Origin: Cunninghamella blakesleeana
Lineage: Eukaryota > Mucoromycota > Mucoromycetes > Mucorales > Cunninghamellaceae
Length of the DNA: 64,000 nucleotides
Assembly (NCBI GenBank): GCA_017871115.1
Contig: JAFCIZ010000004.1
Span: forward strand, 406,001 to 470,000
Reading direction: 5' to 3'
The notes below the pieces were generated by a model that made no database searches, was not told the DNA's origin, and saw nothing but the letters and a program-made list of their open reading frames with translations. The translations under genes and the position numbers were made by a program. Below, piece after piece: positions 48,549-59,901 of this stretch (positions are counted from its first letter, which is position 1; each line of letters opens with the position of its first letter).

Positions 48549-49190
48549 GATAACCTTATTTTTATTTTTTATATAAATACTCAACCATTTTATTTTATTT
48601 TTGAAAAATCAGTTAATAATTAGTTAATTTTAAATAAAAGAACTTATATTATAACAAATAAGTCTATTAACTCATCTTTTTAGCTAAAGATTATATTTAC
48701 TTTATATTAATATTGTTGATTATTATCCAATATTACTTTATATTACATTATTATAATAATCGTTGATCTTTATCCGATATTATATTTATTTTATTTTAAA
48801 TTTATTATTTTGTCTATATAATTGTTGATCTTTATCCAATTATATAATTTATTTTATTTTATTATTTTATTTTTATTTTAAACTATCAATCTAAACTAAG
48901 TGGTATCTACTTATAAAACAAGATACTGGTGCTCACTGACGACTAAACTAAACTACAAAACTATCTACTTTCCAAAACTATAAAAGGAAATTCTACTTTT
49001 CAAACAACCAAAAATTTACACAACAGTAATTACCATTATTAAAACTATAAAAGGAAATTTCGCTTTTTTAAACAACAAAATTAATACATAACAATTCTTT
49101 TAAAACGACCATAACACCATAAATATTCGGTCTTTCAAAAACTGGCTAAACTATTGAACCTTAAATTTAGGAAAAAACACAAAAAGGAAA

Positions 49191-49263
49191 TGCCTCCAAC
49201 CAGAATCGAACTAGTGACCTTTCGCTTACAAGGCGAACGCTCTGCCAACTGAGCTATAAAGGC
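49191..49263 (-). tRNA. tRNA-Thr (anticodon UGU)
   Basis: A 73-nt cloverleaf reads from 49263 to 49191. The acceptor arm GCCTTTA pairs with TGGAGGC (two G-T pairs). The D-arm has TAGCTCAGTTGG, which is the A box. The anticodon stem TTCGC/GCGAA encloses loop CTTGTAA with anticodon TGT, reading ACA (Thr). The T-arm loop TTCGATTC serves as B box, and the discriminator is A. No intron. T-rich stretches (TTTCC then TTTTT on the minus strand) just after the gene fit a Pol III terminator. It is the only tRNA found in the window. Confidence 0.95.
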
Positions 49264-49818
49264 TTCTTGTTGTTTGTTATTAAAATTAAATATTTTATCG
49301 AAAACAATTTTAAAATAAAAGTAAAAAATTGATGATTTTTTCAAAATCTTTGGTGTAAAAAACGAGAAAGGTTAGTTTTTATGATAATTTTAATGTGATT
49401 ATTTCTTCCGTTTGAATTATTGATTTAGTTCTTCTTATTTTGTAATTAAAATCATGTAAATCATTGAAAGATTATGCTATTTTTTTTTTTTTTTGGCAAC
49501 TCTCCAATTAAAAATAAATCATAGTCGTAAATATTTATGTTTTTATATATAAATAAAAATATTTCTTGTTTTTTATATTTCAAATAAACAATACCCATAT
49601 TTATTAACAATTATTACTCATTTTATTATTACTTTACATTTATTTTGAAATAAAGTGGTAAATACTAATCATATGAGACCTAATAATGACTCAAAATGCG
49701 GTGGCTGATTAGCCAGTAAGAGCGGGTATTTAAAAAATAACAAGTATAAAGTTTTGATTTTTTTTCACTCTCCCTTTTTTTTCCCTTTTTTTTTTGACAC
49801 TTAATTTTTTTTTAAATA
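49264..49818. other. Divergent spacer between tRNA-Thr and the valyl-tRNA synthetase gene
   Basis: 555 bp. It holds the upstream region of the tRNA gene and the promoter of the synthetase gene, ending in a pyrimidine-rich leader (49750-49810) just before the start codon. No gene is seen. Confidence 0.5.
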
Positions 49819-49969
49819 ATGGCTGCAGAACCAACTAAGGATTCTAGTCAACCTAATCAAGTTGAATTAGATGCTGCTGCTGCTGCTAAGAAAGCCAAAA
49901 ATGAAGCCAAAAACGAAGCAAAGAAGCAAGCTAAATTAGCAAAGTTTGCTGCTAAACAAGCTAAGGTAA

Positions 49970-50001
<32 letters not shown>

Positions 50002-50890
50002 GCGTACAATAATAATAATAATAATAATAAAAACTTGCACCTTATATACTTGCATATATATAACATTTACATTAATATCTACATCTATATATTATTATTA
50101 TTATTATTTGTATAGCTTGAAGAACAAAAAAAGAAAGCCTCTGAAAATGAAAACTCTGAAAAGAAAAAGAAGAAGGCCACAAAGACCGCTGCTCCTGTAT
50201 ACGTTAATAAAACACCTAAGGGTGAAAAGAAAGGTAAAAAATAATACAAGAAGAATAAATAAAACACGCACATAGAAGTATATATTAGTTATTTATATAA
50301 TACACATTTTTATTATGTATTTTTATTAAATATTTTTATTAAATATTTTTATTTTATATATACTGTAGATATGAGCGATCCTATTGCTAATGCTTATGAT
50401 CCCCATGCTGTTGAATCCGCTTGGTATGAATGGTGGCTCAAGGAAGAATTCTTTAAACCTGAATTAACCAAGGAAGGTAACGTGAAACCAGAAGGGTTAT
50501 TTGTTGTCCCTGCCCCACCACCAAACGTAACTGGTTCTCTTCATATTGGTCATGCTTTAACTGTTGCTATTCAAGATACTTTAGTCCGTTGGAATCGTAT
50601 GTTGGGTAAAACCGTCTTATTTAATCCTGGTACTGATCATGCTGGTATTTCTTGTCAATCTGTTGTTGAAAAAAAATTATGGAAAGAATCTCAAACAACA
50701 CGTCATGATCTTGGTCGTGAAGCCTTTATCGCTGAAGTATGGAAGTGGAAAGAAAAATATGGTGATCGTATCTATGAACAATTTTATCGTTTAGGTGCCT
50801 CTTTTGATTGGAGTCGTGCTGCTTTTACTATGGATCCTGTAAGTCTATATTATTCATTTATTTAATTTTTAAAAAGAAAGAAAAAGGGAA

Positions 50891-50934
<44 letters not shown>

Positions 50935-53597
50935 ATTTTTATTCATTCTCATTTTTATTTTTATAATCGTACATATATTGTATATTTTTTTTTATCATAA
51001 TTTAGAAATTATCTAAAGCTGTCCGTGAAACTTTTGTACGTCTTCACCGTGAAGGTGTTATTTATCGTGCTAACCGTCTTGTCAATTGGTGTGTTCGTCT
51101 TAATACCGCCTTATCTAATTTAGAAGTTGAAAATAAAGAACTTGCTGGTCGCACTTTATTAAGTGTACCTGGTTATGATGCTAATGAAAAATTCGAATTT
51201 GGTGCTCTTAATGAATTTGCTTACCTTGTTGAAGGTACCGATGAGCGTATTGTTGTTGCTACCACTCGTATTGAAACTATGCTTGGTGATACAGCTATTG
51301 CTGTCCATCCTGATGATGAACGTTATAAACATCTTCATGGTAAGTACGTTACCCATCCCTTCTTGGATCGTCGTATCCCTGTTATTACAGATGATATTGC
51401 CGTTGATATGAGTTTTGGTACTGGTGCTGTGAAAATGACACCTGCTCACGATTTCAACGATTATGAAGTTGGTAAACGTCACAACTTAGAATTTATTAAC
51501 ATTATGAATGATGATGGCACTTTTAATGAAAATGCTGGTCCTTATCAAGGCATGAAGCGATTCCATGTACGTAACAAGATCATTGAAGATTTGAAGGCCA
51601 AGGAATTATTTGTTGATGTAAAAGATAATCCAATGACAGTTCCTATCTGTAGTAAATCTGGTGATATTATTGAACCTATCATGAAACCTCAATGGTGGGT
51701 CAATTGTAAACCTTTAGCTGATGAAGCCATTAAGGCTGTTCGTGATGGTAAATTAAAGATTGCTCCCAAAGTATCTGAAGGTGATTGGTTTAGATGGTTG
51801 GAAAATATTCAAGATTGGTGTATTTCTCGTCAATTATGGTGGGGCCATCGTATTCCTGCTTATTATGTTGTAATGGAAGGTGCTACACCTGACTATTCTG
51901 ATAATACTTATTGGGTAAGTGGTCAGGATGAAAATGAAGCTAAGGCTGAAGCTGAACGCAAATTCCCTGGTAAGAAGTTTACTTTGGAACAAGATCCTGA
52001 TGTTTTAGATACTTGGTTCTCTTCTGGTTTATGGCCATTCTCTCTTATGGGTTGGCCCGATAAGGTACGTATATTATATATAAAGGAAAAATAATAAGAG
52101 AAGAAAAAAAAAATATAATAAATACTCTTTTTTTTTTATTAACGTGTTTATTATTACCAATTTTTTTTTCTATATATTTAAATTTAAATATAGACCGACG
52201 ATATGAAGAACTTTTATCCTACTTCATTACTTGAAACTGGTTGGGATATTCTTTTCTTCTGGGTTGCTCGTATGGTTATGTTTGGTATCAAATTAACAGG
52301 TCAAGTACCTTTCTCTGAAGTATTTTGCCATGCTATGATTCGTGATGCTCATGGTCGTAAAATGTCTAAATCTCTTGGTAATGTTATTGACCCCATTGAT
52401 GTTATTGAAGGTATTACTTTAGAAGGATTACATCAACGTTTACTTGAAGGAAATCTTGATTCTCGTGAAGTTGAAAAAGCTAGATCTGGACAGGTAAATA
52501 AGAATAATAGTAGTAATATAAATATTTATTAATGTATATTCATGATTTTTGTATTGATTTTATTTCTTTTCCTTTTACCTTTTTTTTTTTTTATTTTAAA
52601 AAATACTAATAATATTAATAGAAAGCTGATTTCCCTAAAGGTATTCCTGAATGTGGTACTGATGCTCTTCGTTTCGCTTTATGCGCTTATACTACTGGTG
52701 GTCGTGATATTAACTTAGATATTTCTCGTGTTGAAGGTTATCGTAAATTCTGTAACAAGATTTGGAATGCTACTAGATTTGCTTTAATGAAATTAGGTGA
52801 TGGCTTTAAACCTGTTGCTGATGCCAAGGTAAAAAAAAAAATAAAACCTAAAAAAAAAAGAAAAAAAAAGAAAATAATATGAGGAAAGAGAAAAAAAGCA
52901 AAAATATTCATCTTTTTATTTTTATTATATATAGGCAAGTGGTAAAGAATCATTAGCAGACAAATGGATTTTGGATAAATTAAATAAAGCCGCCGTTGAT
53001 ACCAATAAAGCTTTAAGCGAACGTAACTTTATGGCCGCCACTAGTGCGGTATATCAATTCTGGATGTATGAATTATGTGATGTATATATTGAAGTAATTA
53101 AACCTATTTGTGATGCTGATACAAGTAATGATGCTGAAGCTCAAGAACGTAAAACCACTGCTCAAAACACATTATACACCTGTCTTGAAGGAGGTCTTAA
53201 ATTAATGCATCCTTTCTCACCATTTGTAACTGAAGAATTGTATCAACGTCTTGAACGTCGTCCCGGAGACACTATCCCAACTATCCTTAAAGCTAAATAT
53301 CCTGTCAATGAACCCTCATATATTAATGAAGAAGCATCTAAACAATTTGATATTGTCTTTGAAGCCACCAAATCTATTCGTAGTTTAGCTGTTCAATTAG
53401 ATAGAAAGAAGGATGGTATTTGTCATATCCATACAGATAACAATCAATTACAAGATTTATTCAAGTCAGAAACTAGCTCCATTTTAGCTTTAGCTCGTGG
53501 TATTAAGGATTTATCAATTTCTTCCAAACAAGAGGCCCCTGCTGAATCTGAATCTTCTAACGTTAACGATGATATTACTGTATACTTACTTAAATAG
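49819..53597 (+). CDS. VAS1: Valyl-tRNA synthetase
   Basis: Seven exons (49819-49965, 50116-50233, 50369-50838, 51006-52064, 52194-52493, 52622-52828, 52935-53597) give 987 residues. It attaches valine to tRNA-Val and edits mischarged threonine. The N-terminus is a Lys/Ala-rich extension (about 20-85) typical of eukaryotic cytosolic enzymes, encoded by its own two exons. The class I catalytic domain has [15 protein letters not shown] with HIGH at 147-150 and KMSKS at 654-658. The CP1 editing domain includes [20 protein letters not shown] and [19 protein letters not shown]. The C-terminal third is the anticodon-binding region. A second in-frame Met at residue 90 ([15 protein letters not shown]) could serve as an internal start. 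Yeast VAS1 makes cytosolic and mitochondrial forms from two starts, but no mitochondrial presequence is evident here. Codon use is relatively GC-rich at third positions. Confidence 0.97.
50897..50933. repeat. T37 tract in an intron of VAS1
   Basis: Uninterrupted run of 37 T in the intron between exons 3 and 4 of the valyl-tRNA synthetase gene. Confidence 0.9.
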
Positions 53598-53827
53598 ATT
53601 TATTTATATCAGCACATTTATTTTAAAAAAGAAAAAGAAAAATTATATATATATAATTTATAACACATGTAAAAAATAAATAAAAATATTAAAGCAAATA
53701 CAATATCAATTTTTTTAACAAAATAAATAATAAGCATAGTTATATAAATACAAATACGTATTTTTTATCTTTCTATAGCTATTAGTTACACCGTAAGTAT
53801 ATGATATTTTATATATTCAGTATTCTA

Positions 53828-53855
53828 TTTTTTTTTTTTTTTTTTTTTTTTTTTT
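53828..53855. repeat. T28 homopolymer tract
   Basis: Uninterrupted run of 28 T that immediately precedes the coding-like relic. Confidence 0.9.
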
Positions 53856-53863
53856 GGTTATTA

Positions 53864-54290
53864 AAGGCTGATGGAAGATTATTCTTGATGAAAATAGTCA
53901 ATTTGGCGGAAAAGACATGAAACTGGAGAATGTTCAATAATTATTGATCCTGTTGATTCAATATAAAAAAAATAGTTTAATGATAATGAATTAAATAAAA
54001 GCAATCTTTAATAAAGAGTATCACCAGTATTACCTGAAGAAATTAAAGAATATAATTAAACGTGTAAAGATTACTCATTCGATAATAGACTTGGTCCAAT
54101 ATCCACGTGATCATTTTAACAATTCTTTACAAAATAATAAACTATAGGAACAGGAAATGATGATATACAATAGTAAATCATAAGTATTATATTTAACTTC
54201 CTTGGGTAATTCTTCCGAGAATGAAATTTTACGTTGGTTATATAATTTGTCTATAAGTTTTTTTGATAATCTTACTATTTACATATGATT
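53864..54290 (+). pseudogene. Probable decayed coding sequence, family unknown
   Basis: Several open stretches in shifting plus-strand frames have ordinary amino-acid composition. A 17-codon piece at 53867-53917 reads ADGRLFLMKIVNLAEKT. A second piece (53919 on) reads ETGECSIIIDPVDSI. A 51-codon stretch at 53995-54147 includes RVKITHSIIDLVQYPRDHFN. A later piece reads NSSENEILRWLYNLSISFFD. Each ends in a stop within the region and no start or splice sites rescue a full gene. I read this as a relic of a protein-coding gene, but the parent family is not recognised. It may instead be several unrelated chance frames. Confidence 0.35.
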
Positions 54291-54510
54291 TGGAGAGGTG
54301 GTTAGTATTGAAAAAAATAAAAACAAGATTGTGTTGATATAGATAAATTAAATTAATTTCTGAAGACACTAAATATGAAAAAAGTAAGGTTATGCTACTA
54401 CATGAACTCGTTTAAAAACGACAAATAAAAAGTTCTCTTTTCATATAGAAATTCCAAAGAAAGTGTATAATTGCAAACTGATATACCGAAGAGGTAATAA
54501 TAGACATCCG

Positions 54511-54512
<2 letters not shown>

Positions 54513-54550
<38 letters not shown>
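54513..54550. repeat. T38 homopolymer tract
   Basis: Uninterrupted run of 38 T, the longest homopolymer in the window. Confidence 0.9.
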
Positions 54551-54914
54551 CATATTTTTTTTAATAAATTCATATATATGTATTTTATTTTCTTCATATT
54601 TTATTAGTAATAAATATAAAACTCGATTTTTATTTTACTATATTTATATTTTTTTTTTTTTTTTTTTTTTTTTGCATAGTAAAAAACATCTGAATTTAAA
54701 TTTTTAATGGTCAATTTTAGTACATTTTTTTCACCAATCTCTCTCTTTTTCCCACTCTTTTTTTTATTTTTTTTATTTATATATTTATTTATGGACCACG
54801 CGTCTTTATTATATTATTTTTCTTTTCTTTTATTCATTTATATACTTTTTAAATTACAAAACCTTTTTAAAAAAAGAAAGAAATTAACAAGAAATTTAAG
54901 AGCACAACTAAAAG

Positions 54915-55599
54915 ATGACTGATATTAATTCACTTTCTACTGAATGGCAATCTTTACGCAATTCGGATAACCAAATTGAAAAAGCAAGAGTTCTTAAAGT
55001 AAGTTGATTAAATAATAATGAATCGTTTTATTTATGATTATATATATATGTATATTTGTGTGTGTGTGTATGCTTTTTGTTTACTTATTACTATTATTAA
55101 AAAGAACTTGGGTAACTTATTGGGGCATGAAGGTGCACCAGCCCAGCAAGTGTTAGCTCATTTAGGACAACCAGATGATATAAAACCAAGTCTAAATGGA
55201 GGATCTATTTTACCAACTATGCCAGGTAAAAAAGAAAAAGCAAAACAAACAAACAATAAATAAAAAGGTATCGAAGAAGTTTGGGTTAAAACTTCAACTT
55301 CTTCTTGTTTTCTCTTTTATAATAGGACCAGTGATTTCCTCGGAACTTGGTCAAAATAATAATAATAATAATAATAATAAACGTGGTGGTGACCAAGCTC
55401 TTTATTTTATTTATTATACTCAATCTGATCGAAAAGAAGAAAATTATTTGTATTTCAAGGTATAAGAATATAAAATAAAAAAAGCGGTTACCTTAATATT
55501 TAATAAAATGGTTTGTTTATTATTTATTTACATGTATTTTTTGCATTTTTTTTATAGGTGAATGAAAATGAAACTATCGCTACTTCGGGGTGGAAATAA
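54915..55599 (+). CDS. Small conserved-looking protein of unknown function
   Basis: Four exons (54915-54998, 55105-55225, 55326-55459, 55558-55599) join in frame to 126 residues. The protein opens MTDINSLSTEWQSLRNSDNQ. It continues with a helix-like stretch ending in QQVLAHLGQPDDIKPSLNGG and SILPTMPGPVISSELGQ. After an eight-residue Asn run comes a beta-rich end (ALYFIYYTQSDRKEENYLYFKVNENETIATSGWK). The layout of a helix with a Leu-Gly-x-Pro turn followed by short strands is reminiscent of small lipoprotein-type SmpA/BLIP folds, but I cannot show homology. There is no signal peptide or membrane segment. Exon structure, phase agreement and mixed composition make it a real gene. The function is unknown. 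Confidence 0.75.
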
Positions 55600-55729
55600 A
55601 TATGATATGCATTAAAGTTCCTTTTTATAGTTTAGGTTTGATGTACTAAACTGTTTCCCTCTATTCTTTTTATTCCAAACTTTTACCCTCACACACACAC
55701 ACATACACACACACACTCTCTCTCTCCCC

Positions 55730-55780
<51 letters not shown>

Positions 55781-55923
55781 ACCTACCCCCTCCTTAAAAA
55801 TAAATAAAAAAAATATAAAAAGAATTAAGATTTTCTATTTTCTTTCCTTTTCTTTTTCTTTTTCTTTTTTTTGACGTTTTATTATTCTTCCATATATATA
55901 TAAATATATATATTTATTATTCT
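55600..55923. repeat. Short spacer with a compound microsatellite (CA)n-(CT)n-C-(TA)n
   Basis: At about 55690-55778 a CA run is followed by a CT run, six C, then a TA run of about 45 bp. This lies between the stop of the 126-residue gene and the start of the OXR1-like gene, so it is in the 3' flank or the promoter. The rest is T-rich leader. Confidence 0.9.
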
Positions 55924-57131
55924 ATGAAAAAGCAACAACAACATCATCATCGTGGGGCATCAACTAGTTCAATCAACAACAGAGAAGTTCATATTCCTTT
56001 ACATCGGTCTATAACTGATAATCATGAAGACAAACATCAACAAGAAAAGCATAAATCACCTATAGCAAGGTTTGTATGTAAGTTATTAGGAATAGACCGT
56101 CACCGCCACCATCAGCATAACAACAACAATAATAATAGCAGCAATAATAGTCAAAGACCTAAATTGGATCATAAATCTCGTTCAACAACCTCAATTACAA
56201 AAAGTTCAGTAATTCATATATCATCCTCAGCATGCTCTACTCATAAAAAAAATAAAAATAAAAAAGATCAAGAAGATAACTGTAGTATTCATTCATCCAT
56301 ATCATCCTCTTCTATATTATCATTATCTACTTCATTATCTAATAATCATCAGCATAAAATTACAACAGCATCATCATCATCTAATAAGCAATTAGAATCA
56401 TCATTATCAAGTTTAACCAGTTCTATTATGACACAGCAAAATGATTGCATTTTAACACAATTGAATGAGAAAGAAGACGAACCATCGTCTTATCATCATT
56501 ATCATCCTATTAATAAAAATGATCAATTATCTGCTATGGATGCTCTTGTCATGGCAAGTCAATTGCCTACGATTAAAAAAATTCAATTTGTCGACGAGGC
56601 TTTTGATATTCCTCCTCCAACTTTAACGGATCGGTTTAGTTCTACACACCCTCTTCTTAATGAAGCTATAGCTGAACAGGTAAGCAATCATTAGCTTCGT
56701 CACAATAATGTTAACAAGTTCATGATCAATAAATTAATTTAAATTTTATTATTATCAATATCATTTAGTTAAGACCTTATTTACCACGTAGATATAGATT
56801 GGCAAGTGAATGGAATTTACTTTATAGTTTGGATCAACATGGAGCTAGTTTAACTACATTATATGACCATTGTGCCGACACTGGACCTTGTATACTCATA
56901 TTAAAAGATGATGAAGAGCAAGTAAGTACAATCATAATAAAATATTAAATAAATAAATAAATAAATAAATCTCCTATTTTTGGAAATGATTTAAAAGAGT
57001 AATAAAAGAAAGGGGGGGGGAGAGGGGAAGTAGTTTTTTTTTTTTTTTACTTTCACATATCTCCTACATTTCTTTTTTTTTTTTTTTTTTTATACGTATA
57101 AAGAAAAATATTATGATTATTACTAATTGTC

Positions 57132-57172
<41 letters not shown>

Positions 57173-57673
57173 ATATATTTATTTAAAAAAATAGATCTTT
57201 GGTGCCTTTTTAAATGAACATATTCATCCTGACACTTCTTATTATGGTACTGGTGAATGGTAATACTAATAATAAAGATCTGTTAAAATAAAAGTAAATA
57301 AATACATATGTATCTATATTTTTATTTTTATATTTATATTCATTTATTTTTTTTTTTTTTAAAAAAAAACTCTTAAAATATTAGCTTTTTATGGAAAATG
57401 ACATCGAACGATAAACAACAATTAAATGAAAAAAATCACCATCCTATTCCAAAAATAAAAACGTTTTCATTTACAGGTAGAAATGAATATATGATTTACT
57501 CAACTTACGATTTTCTATCCTTCGGTGGTGGACTCGGTAAATTTGGTTTATGGTTAAATAAAGATTTAGAAAAATGTCATTCTGAACCTTGTGATACGTT
57601 TGATAATGAATGCTTATCCCTGAATCATCATTTTAATTGTATTGGATTGGAAATCTGGTCATTCCGATTTTAA
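55924..57673 (+). CDS. OXR1: TLDc-domain protein, OXR1 family
   Basis: Four exons (55924-56679, 56769-56921, 57195-57259, 57385-57673) give 420 residues. The first 190 residues are disordered, with His, Ser and Asn runs. The C-terminal TLDc domain runs from about residue 235 to the end. It starts PLLNEAIAEQLRPYLPRRYRLASEW and continues LLYSLDQHGASLTTLYDHC and ILILKDDEEQIFGAFLNEH. It ends with the hallmark GLWLNKDLEKCHSEPCDTFDNECLS and FNCIGLEIWSF. TLDc proteins bind the V-ATPase; yeast Oxr1 promotes its disassembly, and the family protects against oxidative stress. No LysM or GRAM domain is seen, so this is the short fungal form with a long disordered N-terminus. The start is set by the first ATG after an AT-rich leader. 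Its exact 5' end is less certain because of low complexity. Confidence 0.93.
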
Positions 57674-57806
57674 GCTTTTTTCTATTTTTCTTTCTTATAT
57701 ATTTATATATATATTTCCCTCCTTCTAATAATATACCATTATTTATATATATCATTTTTGTTTTTAATTTTTATTTATATATAATGTAACCCTTAATATT
57801 TTTATC

Positions 57807-57856
<50 letters not shown>

Positions 57857-58978
57857 CATTTATTATTTATTCTTTTTTATTTTATCAGATGGATTGATTC
57901 TGTCAAGAAAAAATAAAATATATAAAACATATATGAAAGCCTATATTGAAAGTCCCGAGTCTCTTTATTATATATATATAGAACATCGTATGATTAAAAA
58001 AAAAGAACACTTTTATTTTCTTTTGGATTTGAGTTACACTAAAGTGCTCCAAGTATCATTTTCTCATTGTTATTTTTTTTTTCAAGTCATTCGGGATGGG
58101 GGGGGGTATACTTTTGCATTCCATATTTACATTAAAAAAAGAAAAAAGAAAAAAAAGTGAACTAGATTTCATGCATTTCCTTTTATCCTTATATACGTAT
58201 TATTTGCATACTTATTTTTATTTTTTTACGTAATAAAACAAATAAAAAAGGATCTATTTACCTTTCATATAACCAGTACTAATATTTTTTTAATTATAAA
58301 AAGTCGATGGAAACCGAAGGGTACCATATTATTGTATCATTCTTATTTTTATTTTTAAAAAAAACTTTTACAATAATAATGTCTATTTAATAAATAAAAA
58401 TTAAAGTAAATAAAGGAGAAAAACAGTTGTTTATATGATGACTTTTTTTTTTTAAAATTTTACTGTTGGTTAATTTGTTACAGATTCTTTCATTTCTTTT
58501 TCAAATAGGATATATCATGCTGCTTTCACTAAAAAAAAGGACATGATTAAATGTAAATAAATAATAGTATATAAAAAAATAGTACTAAATATATTAGTGT
58601 CAGAACTTTGGTTGGCCAAGTGAAATTCAAATTTTTTTAAGTCAGTGTGTATAGTTGCTTTTTTGTATACACTTTTTTTTCTCTTTTAAATAATAGCATA
58701 AACTATATAGGCATTAAAAATTTTGTATCCTGGTTACATATATGTATAAATTAAACTTTTTAGTCAATATGTTATCATTTTTCTTTTCTTTTTTTAAAAA
58801 TAGCACTGATTAAAACATTTGTGTCAATAGATATAATTTTTTAAAATGATAAAAACTATCAAAATTCACAACTTGTTCTTTTTATTTCTTTTTTCACTTT
58901 TTTTTTTATTGATGAAAGATTTTAAATTAAAAAAAAGAACATACTAATGGATCAAAAAAGATACGCAAAAAAATGAAT
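57674..58978. other. Convergent 3' intergenic region
   Basis: 1.3 kb between the stops of OXR1 (+) and eL28 (-). It contains an ATT-repeat stretch at 57810-57865 and a G-run at 58098-58106. A chance frame at 57894-58160 is Lys/Ile/Tyr-rich and not credible. No gene is seen. Confidence 0.6.
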
Positions 58979-59682
58979 TTATTGAGCTTTTTGAGCCTTA
59001 AGAGCACGGTAACCCTTAGCAGCACGAACCTTCTTGGCCTTAACAGGTTGTTGAGAAGAGATAACGGCAGAAGAACGAGCAAGAGCAGCCTAGAATAAAA
59101 ATAAAGATTTGTAGATGTAAATATAAATAATCATCATCTTGAATATATTTATATTTTATACTATTCAATGTTTATTTATTTATTATCCTTTTTACCTTGA
59201 GGAGATCAGGACGGTACTTGCTACGAGCAACTAAGTTAGCAACAGACTTGGCGGTTTGACGGCGGGTCTTAGCAATAACAACACTGTTGATGGCCTTAGC
59301 AGGGGAGTTAGCCTTCTTGGCCTTCTTGGTGATAACCTTAACACCACGAGGAGCAGCTTGGATACCAACGGCCTAATAATAAATAATTAAAATTATATGG
59401 TTATTAAATGTATATATATATATATATATATATTAAAAAAAATAGATATACTATTGTTCTTTTTTTTATATATATTATTCATATATACACTATTGTATAA
59501 ATATATATTAAAATTAATAAAATACAAAAAAAATAATGTACCTTTTCGTTAGCAATACCAGAGTACTTGAAAGAGTGAACGTTAGTCAAGTTGGTGGGTT
59601 CTTTGGAGAATTGAACACCATCACGCTTAACGATGAAGGAGTTGTTTTTTTTGATTAATTCCCAAACTAAGGCAGAGCTCAT
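58979..59682 (-). CDS. RPL28: 60S ribosomal protein eL28
   Basis: Three exons (59682-59542, 59372-59196, 59089-58979) give 142 residues. The start [20 protein letters not shown] and [26 protein letters not shown] match the eL28 family (metazoan RPL28). The C-terminal half is Lys/Arg/Ala-rich and ends in [10 protein letters not shown]. It is a structural protein of the large cytosolic subunit. Budding yeast lacks eL28, so its presence is itself informative about lineage. Codon use is sharply biased to C-ending and GGT/CGT/AAG codons, richer in GC than neighbouring genes, as expected for high expression. Exon 1 ends exactly in phase 0, as do the others. Confidence 0.96.
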
Positions 59683-59870
59683 TTTCTATAGAAATAAATA
59701 ATATAATATATAGTTATAGATATATATATATATATATATCAATAAATAGAAAAATAAATAAATAAGCTTCATTTTTTTGTTTTTTTTTTGTTATTTTTTA
59801 AAAAAGGGATGGAAAGAAAAAAAAAAGTAAAAATGATAATAAAAATAAAAAGTAAAAAAATATTACAGTG

Positions 59871-59901
<31 letters not shown>

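Larger units (their letters stand above)
47225..48943. repeat. Dispersed repeat family, four copies of a TATA-containing motif
   Basis: Copies at about 47225-47262, 47959-47992, 48175-48210 and 48907-48943 share a core close to ACTTATAAAACAAGATACTG followed by GTGCTCACTGAC. The last two copies are each preceded 60-90 bp upstream by ATTGTTG-TCTTTATCC (48102-48118 and 48821-48837). Two extra copies of that second motif lie at 48712-48731 and 48759-48778. The unit is thus about 115-125 bp, diverged. All copies are in the same orientation. No coding capacity. It may be a non-autonomous element or LTR remnant, but no ends can be fixed. Confidence 0.7.
46920..49190. other. Gene-free, repeat-rich region beside the tRNA gene
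   Basis: 2.3 kb with no gene. It contains a hairpin-forming 16-bp minisatellite (47401-47502), four copies of a TATA-containing motif (47225-48943), four copies of a second motif (48102-48837), a 40-bp tandem repeat (48402-48548) and a 67-bp direct repeat (48974-49078). Frames within it are Ile/Phe/Leu-rich and not credible. Confidence 0.7.
53598..54914. other. Intergenic region with poly(T) tracts and a gene relic
   Basis: 1.3 kb with three long T-runs: 53828-53855 (28 T), 54513-54550 (38 T) and about 54649-54673 (25 T). Between the first two lies a stretch of coding-like sequence broken by stops and frame changes (53864-54290). The right end carries the promoter and leader of the next gene. 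Confidence 0.6.

Noticed and set aside
57894..58160. 88-codon frame after OXR1 as a gene
   Set aside because: Lys/Ile/Tyr-rich peptide with no family match, in the 3' region of convergent genes.
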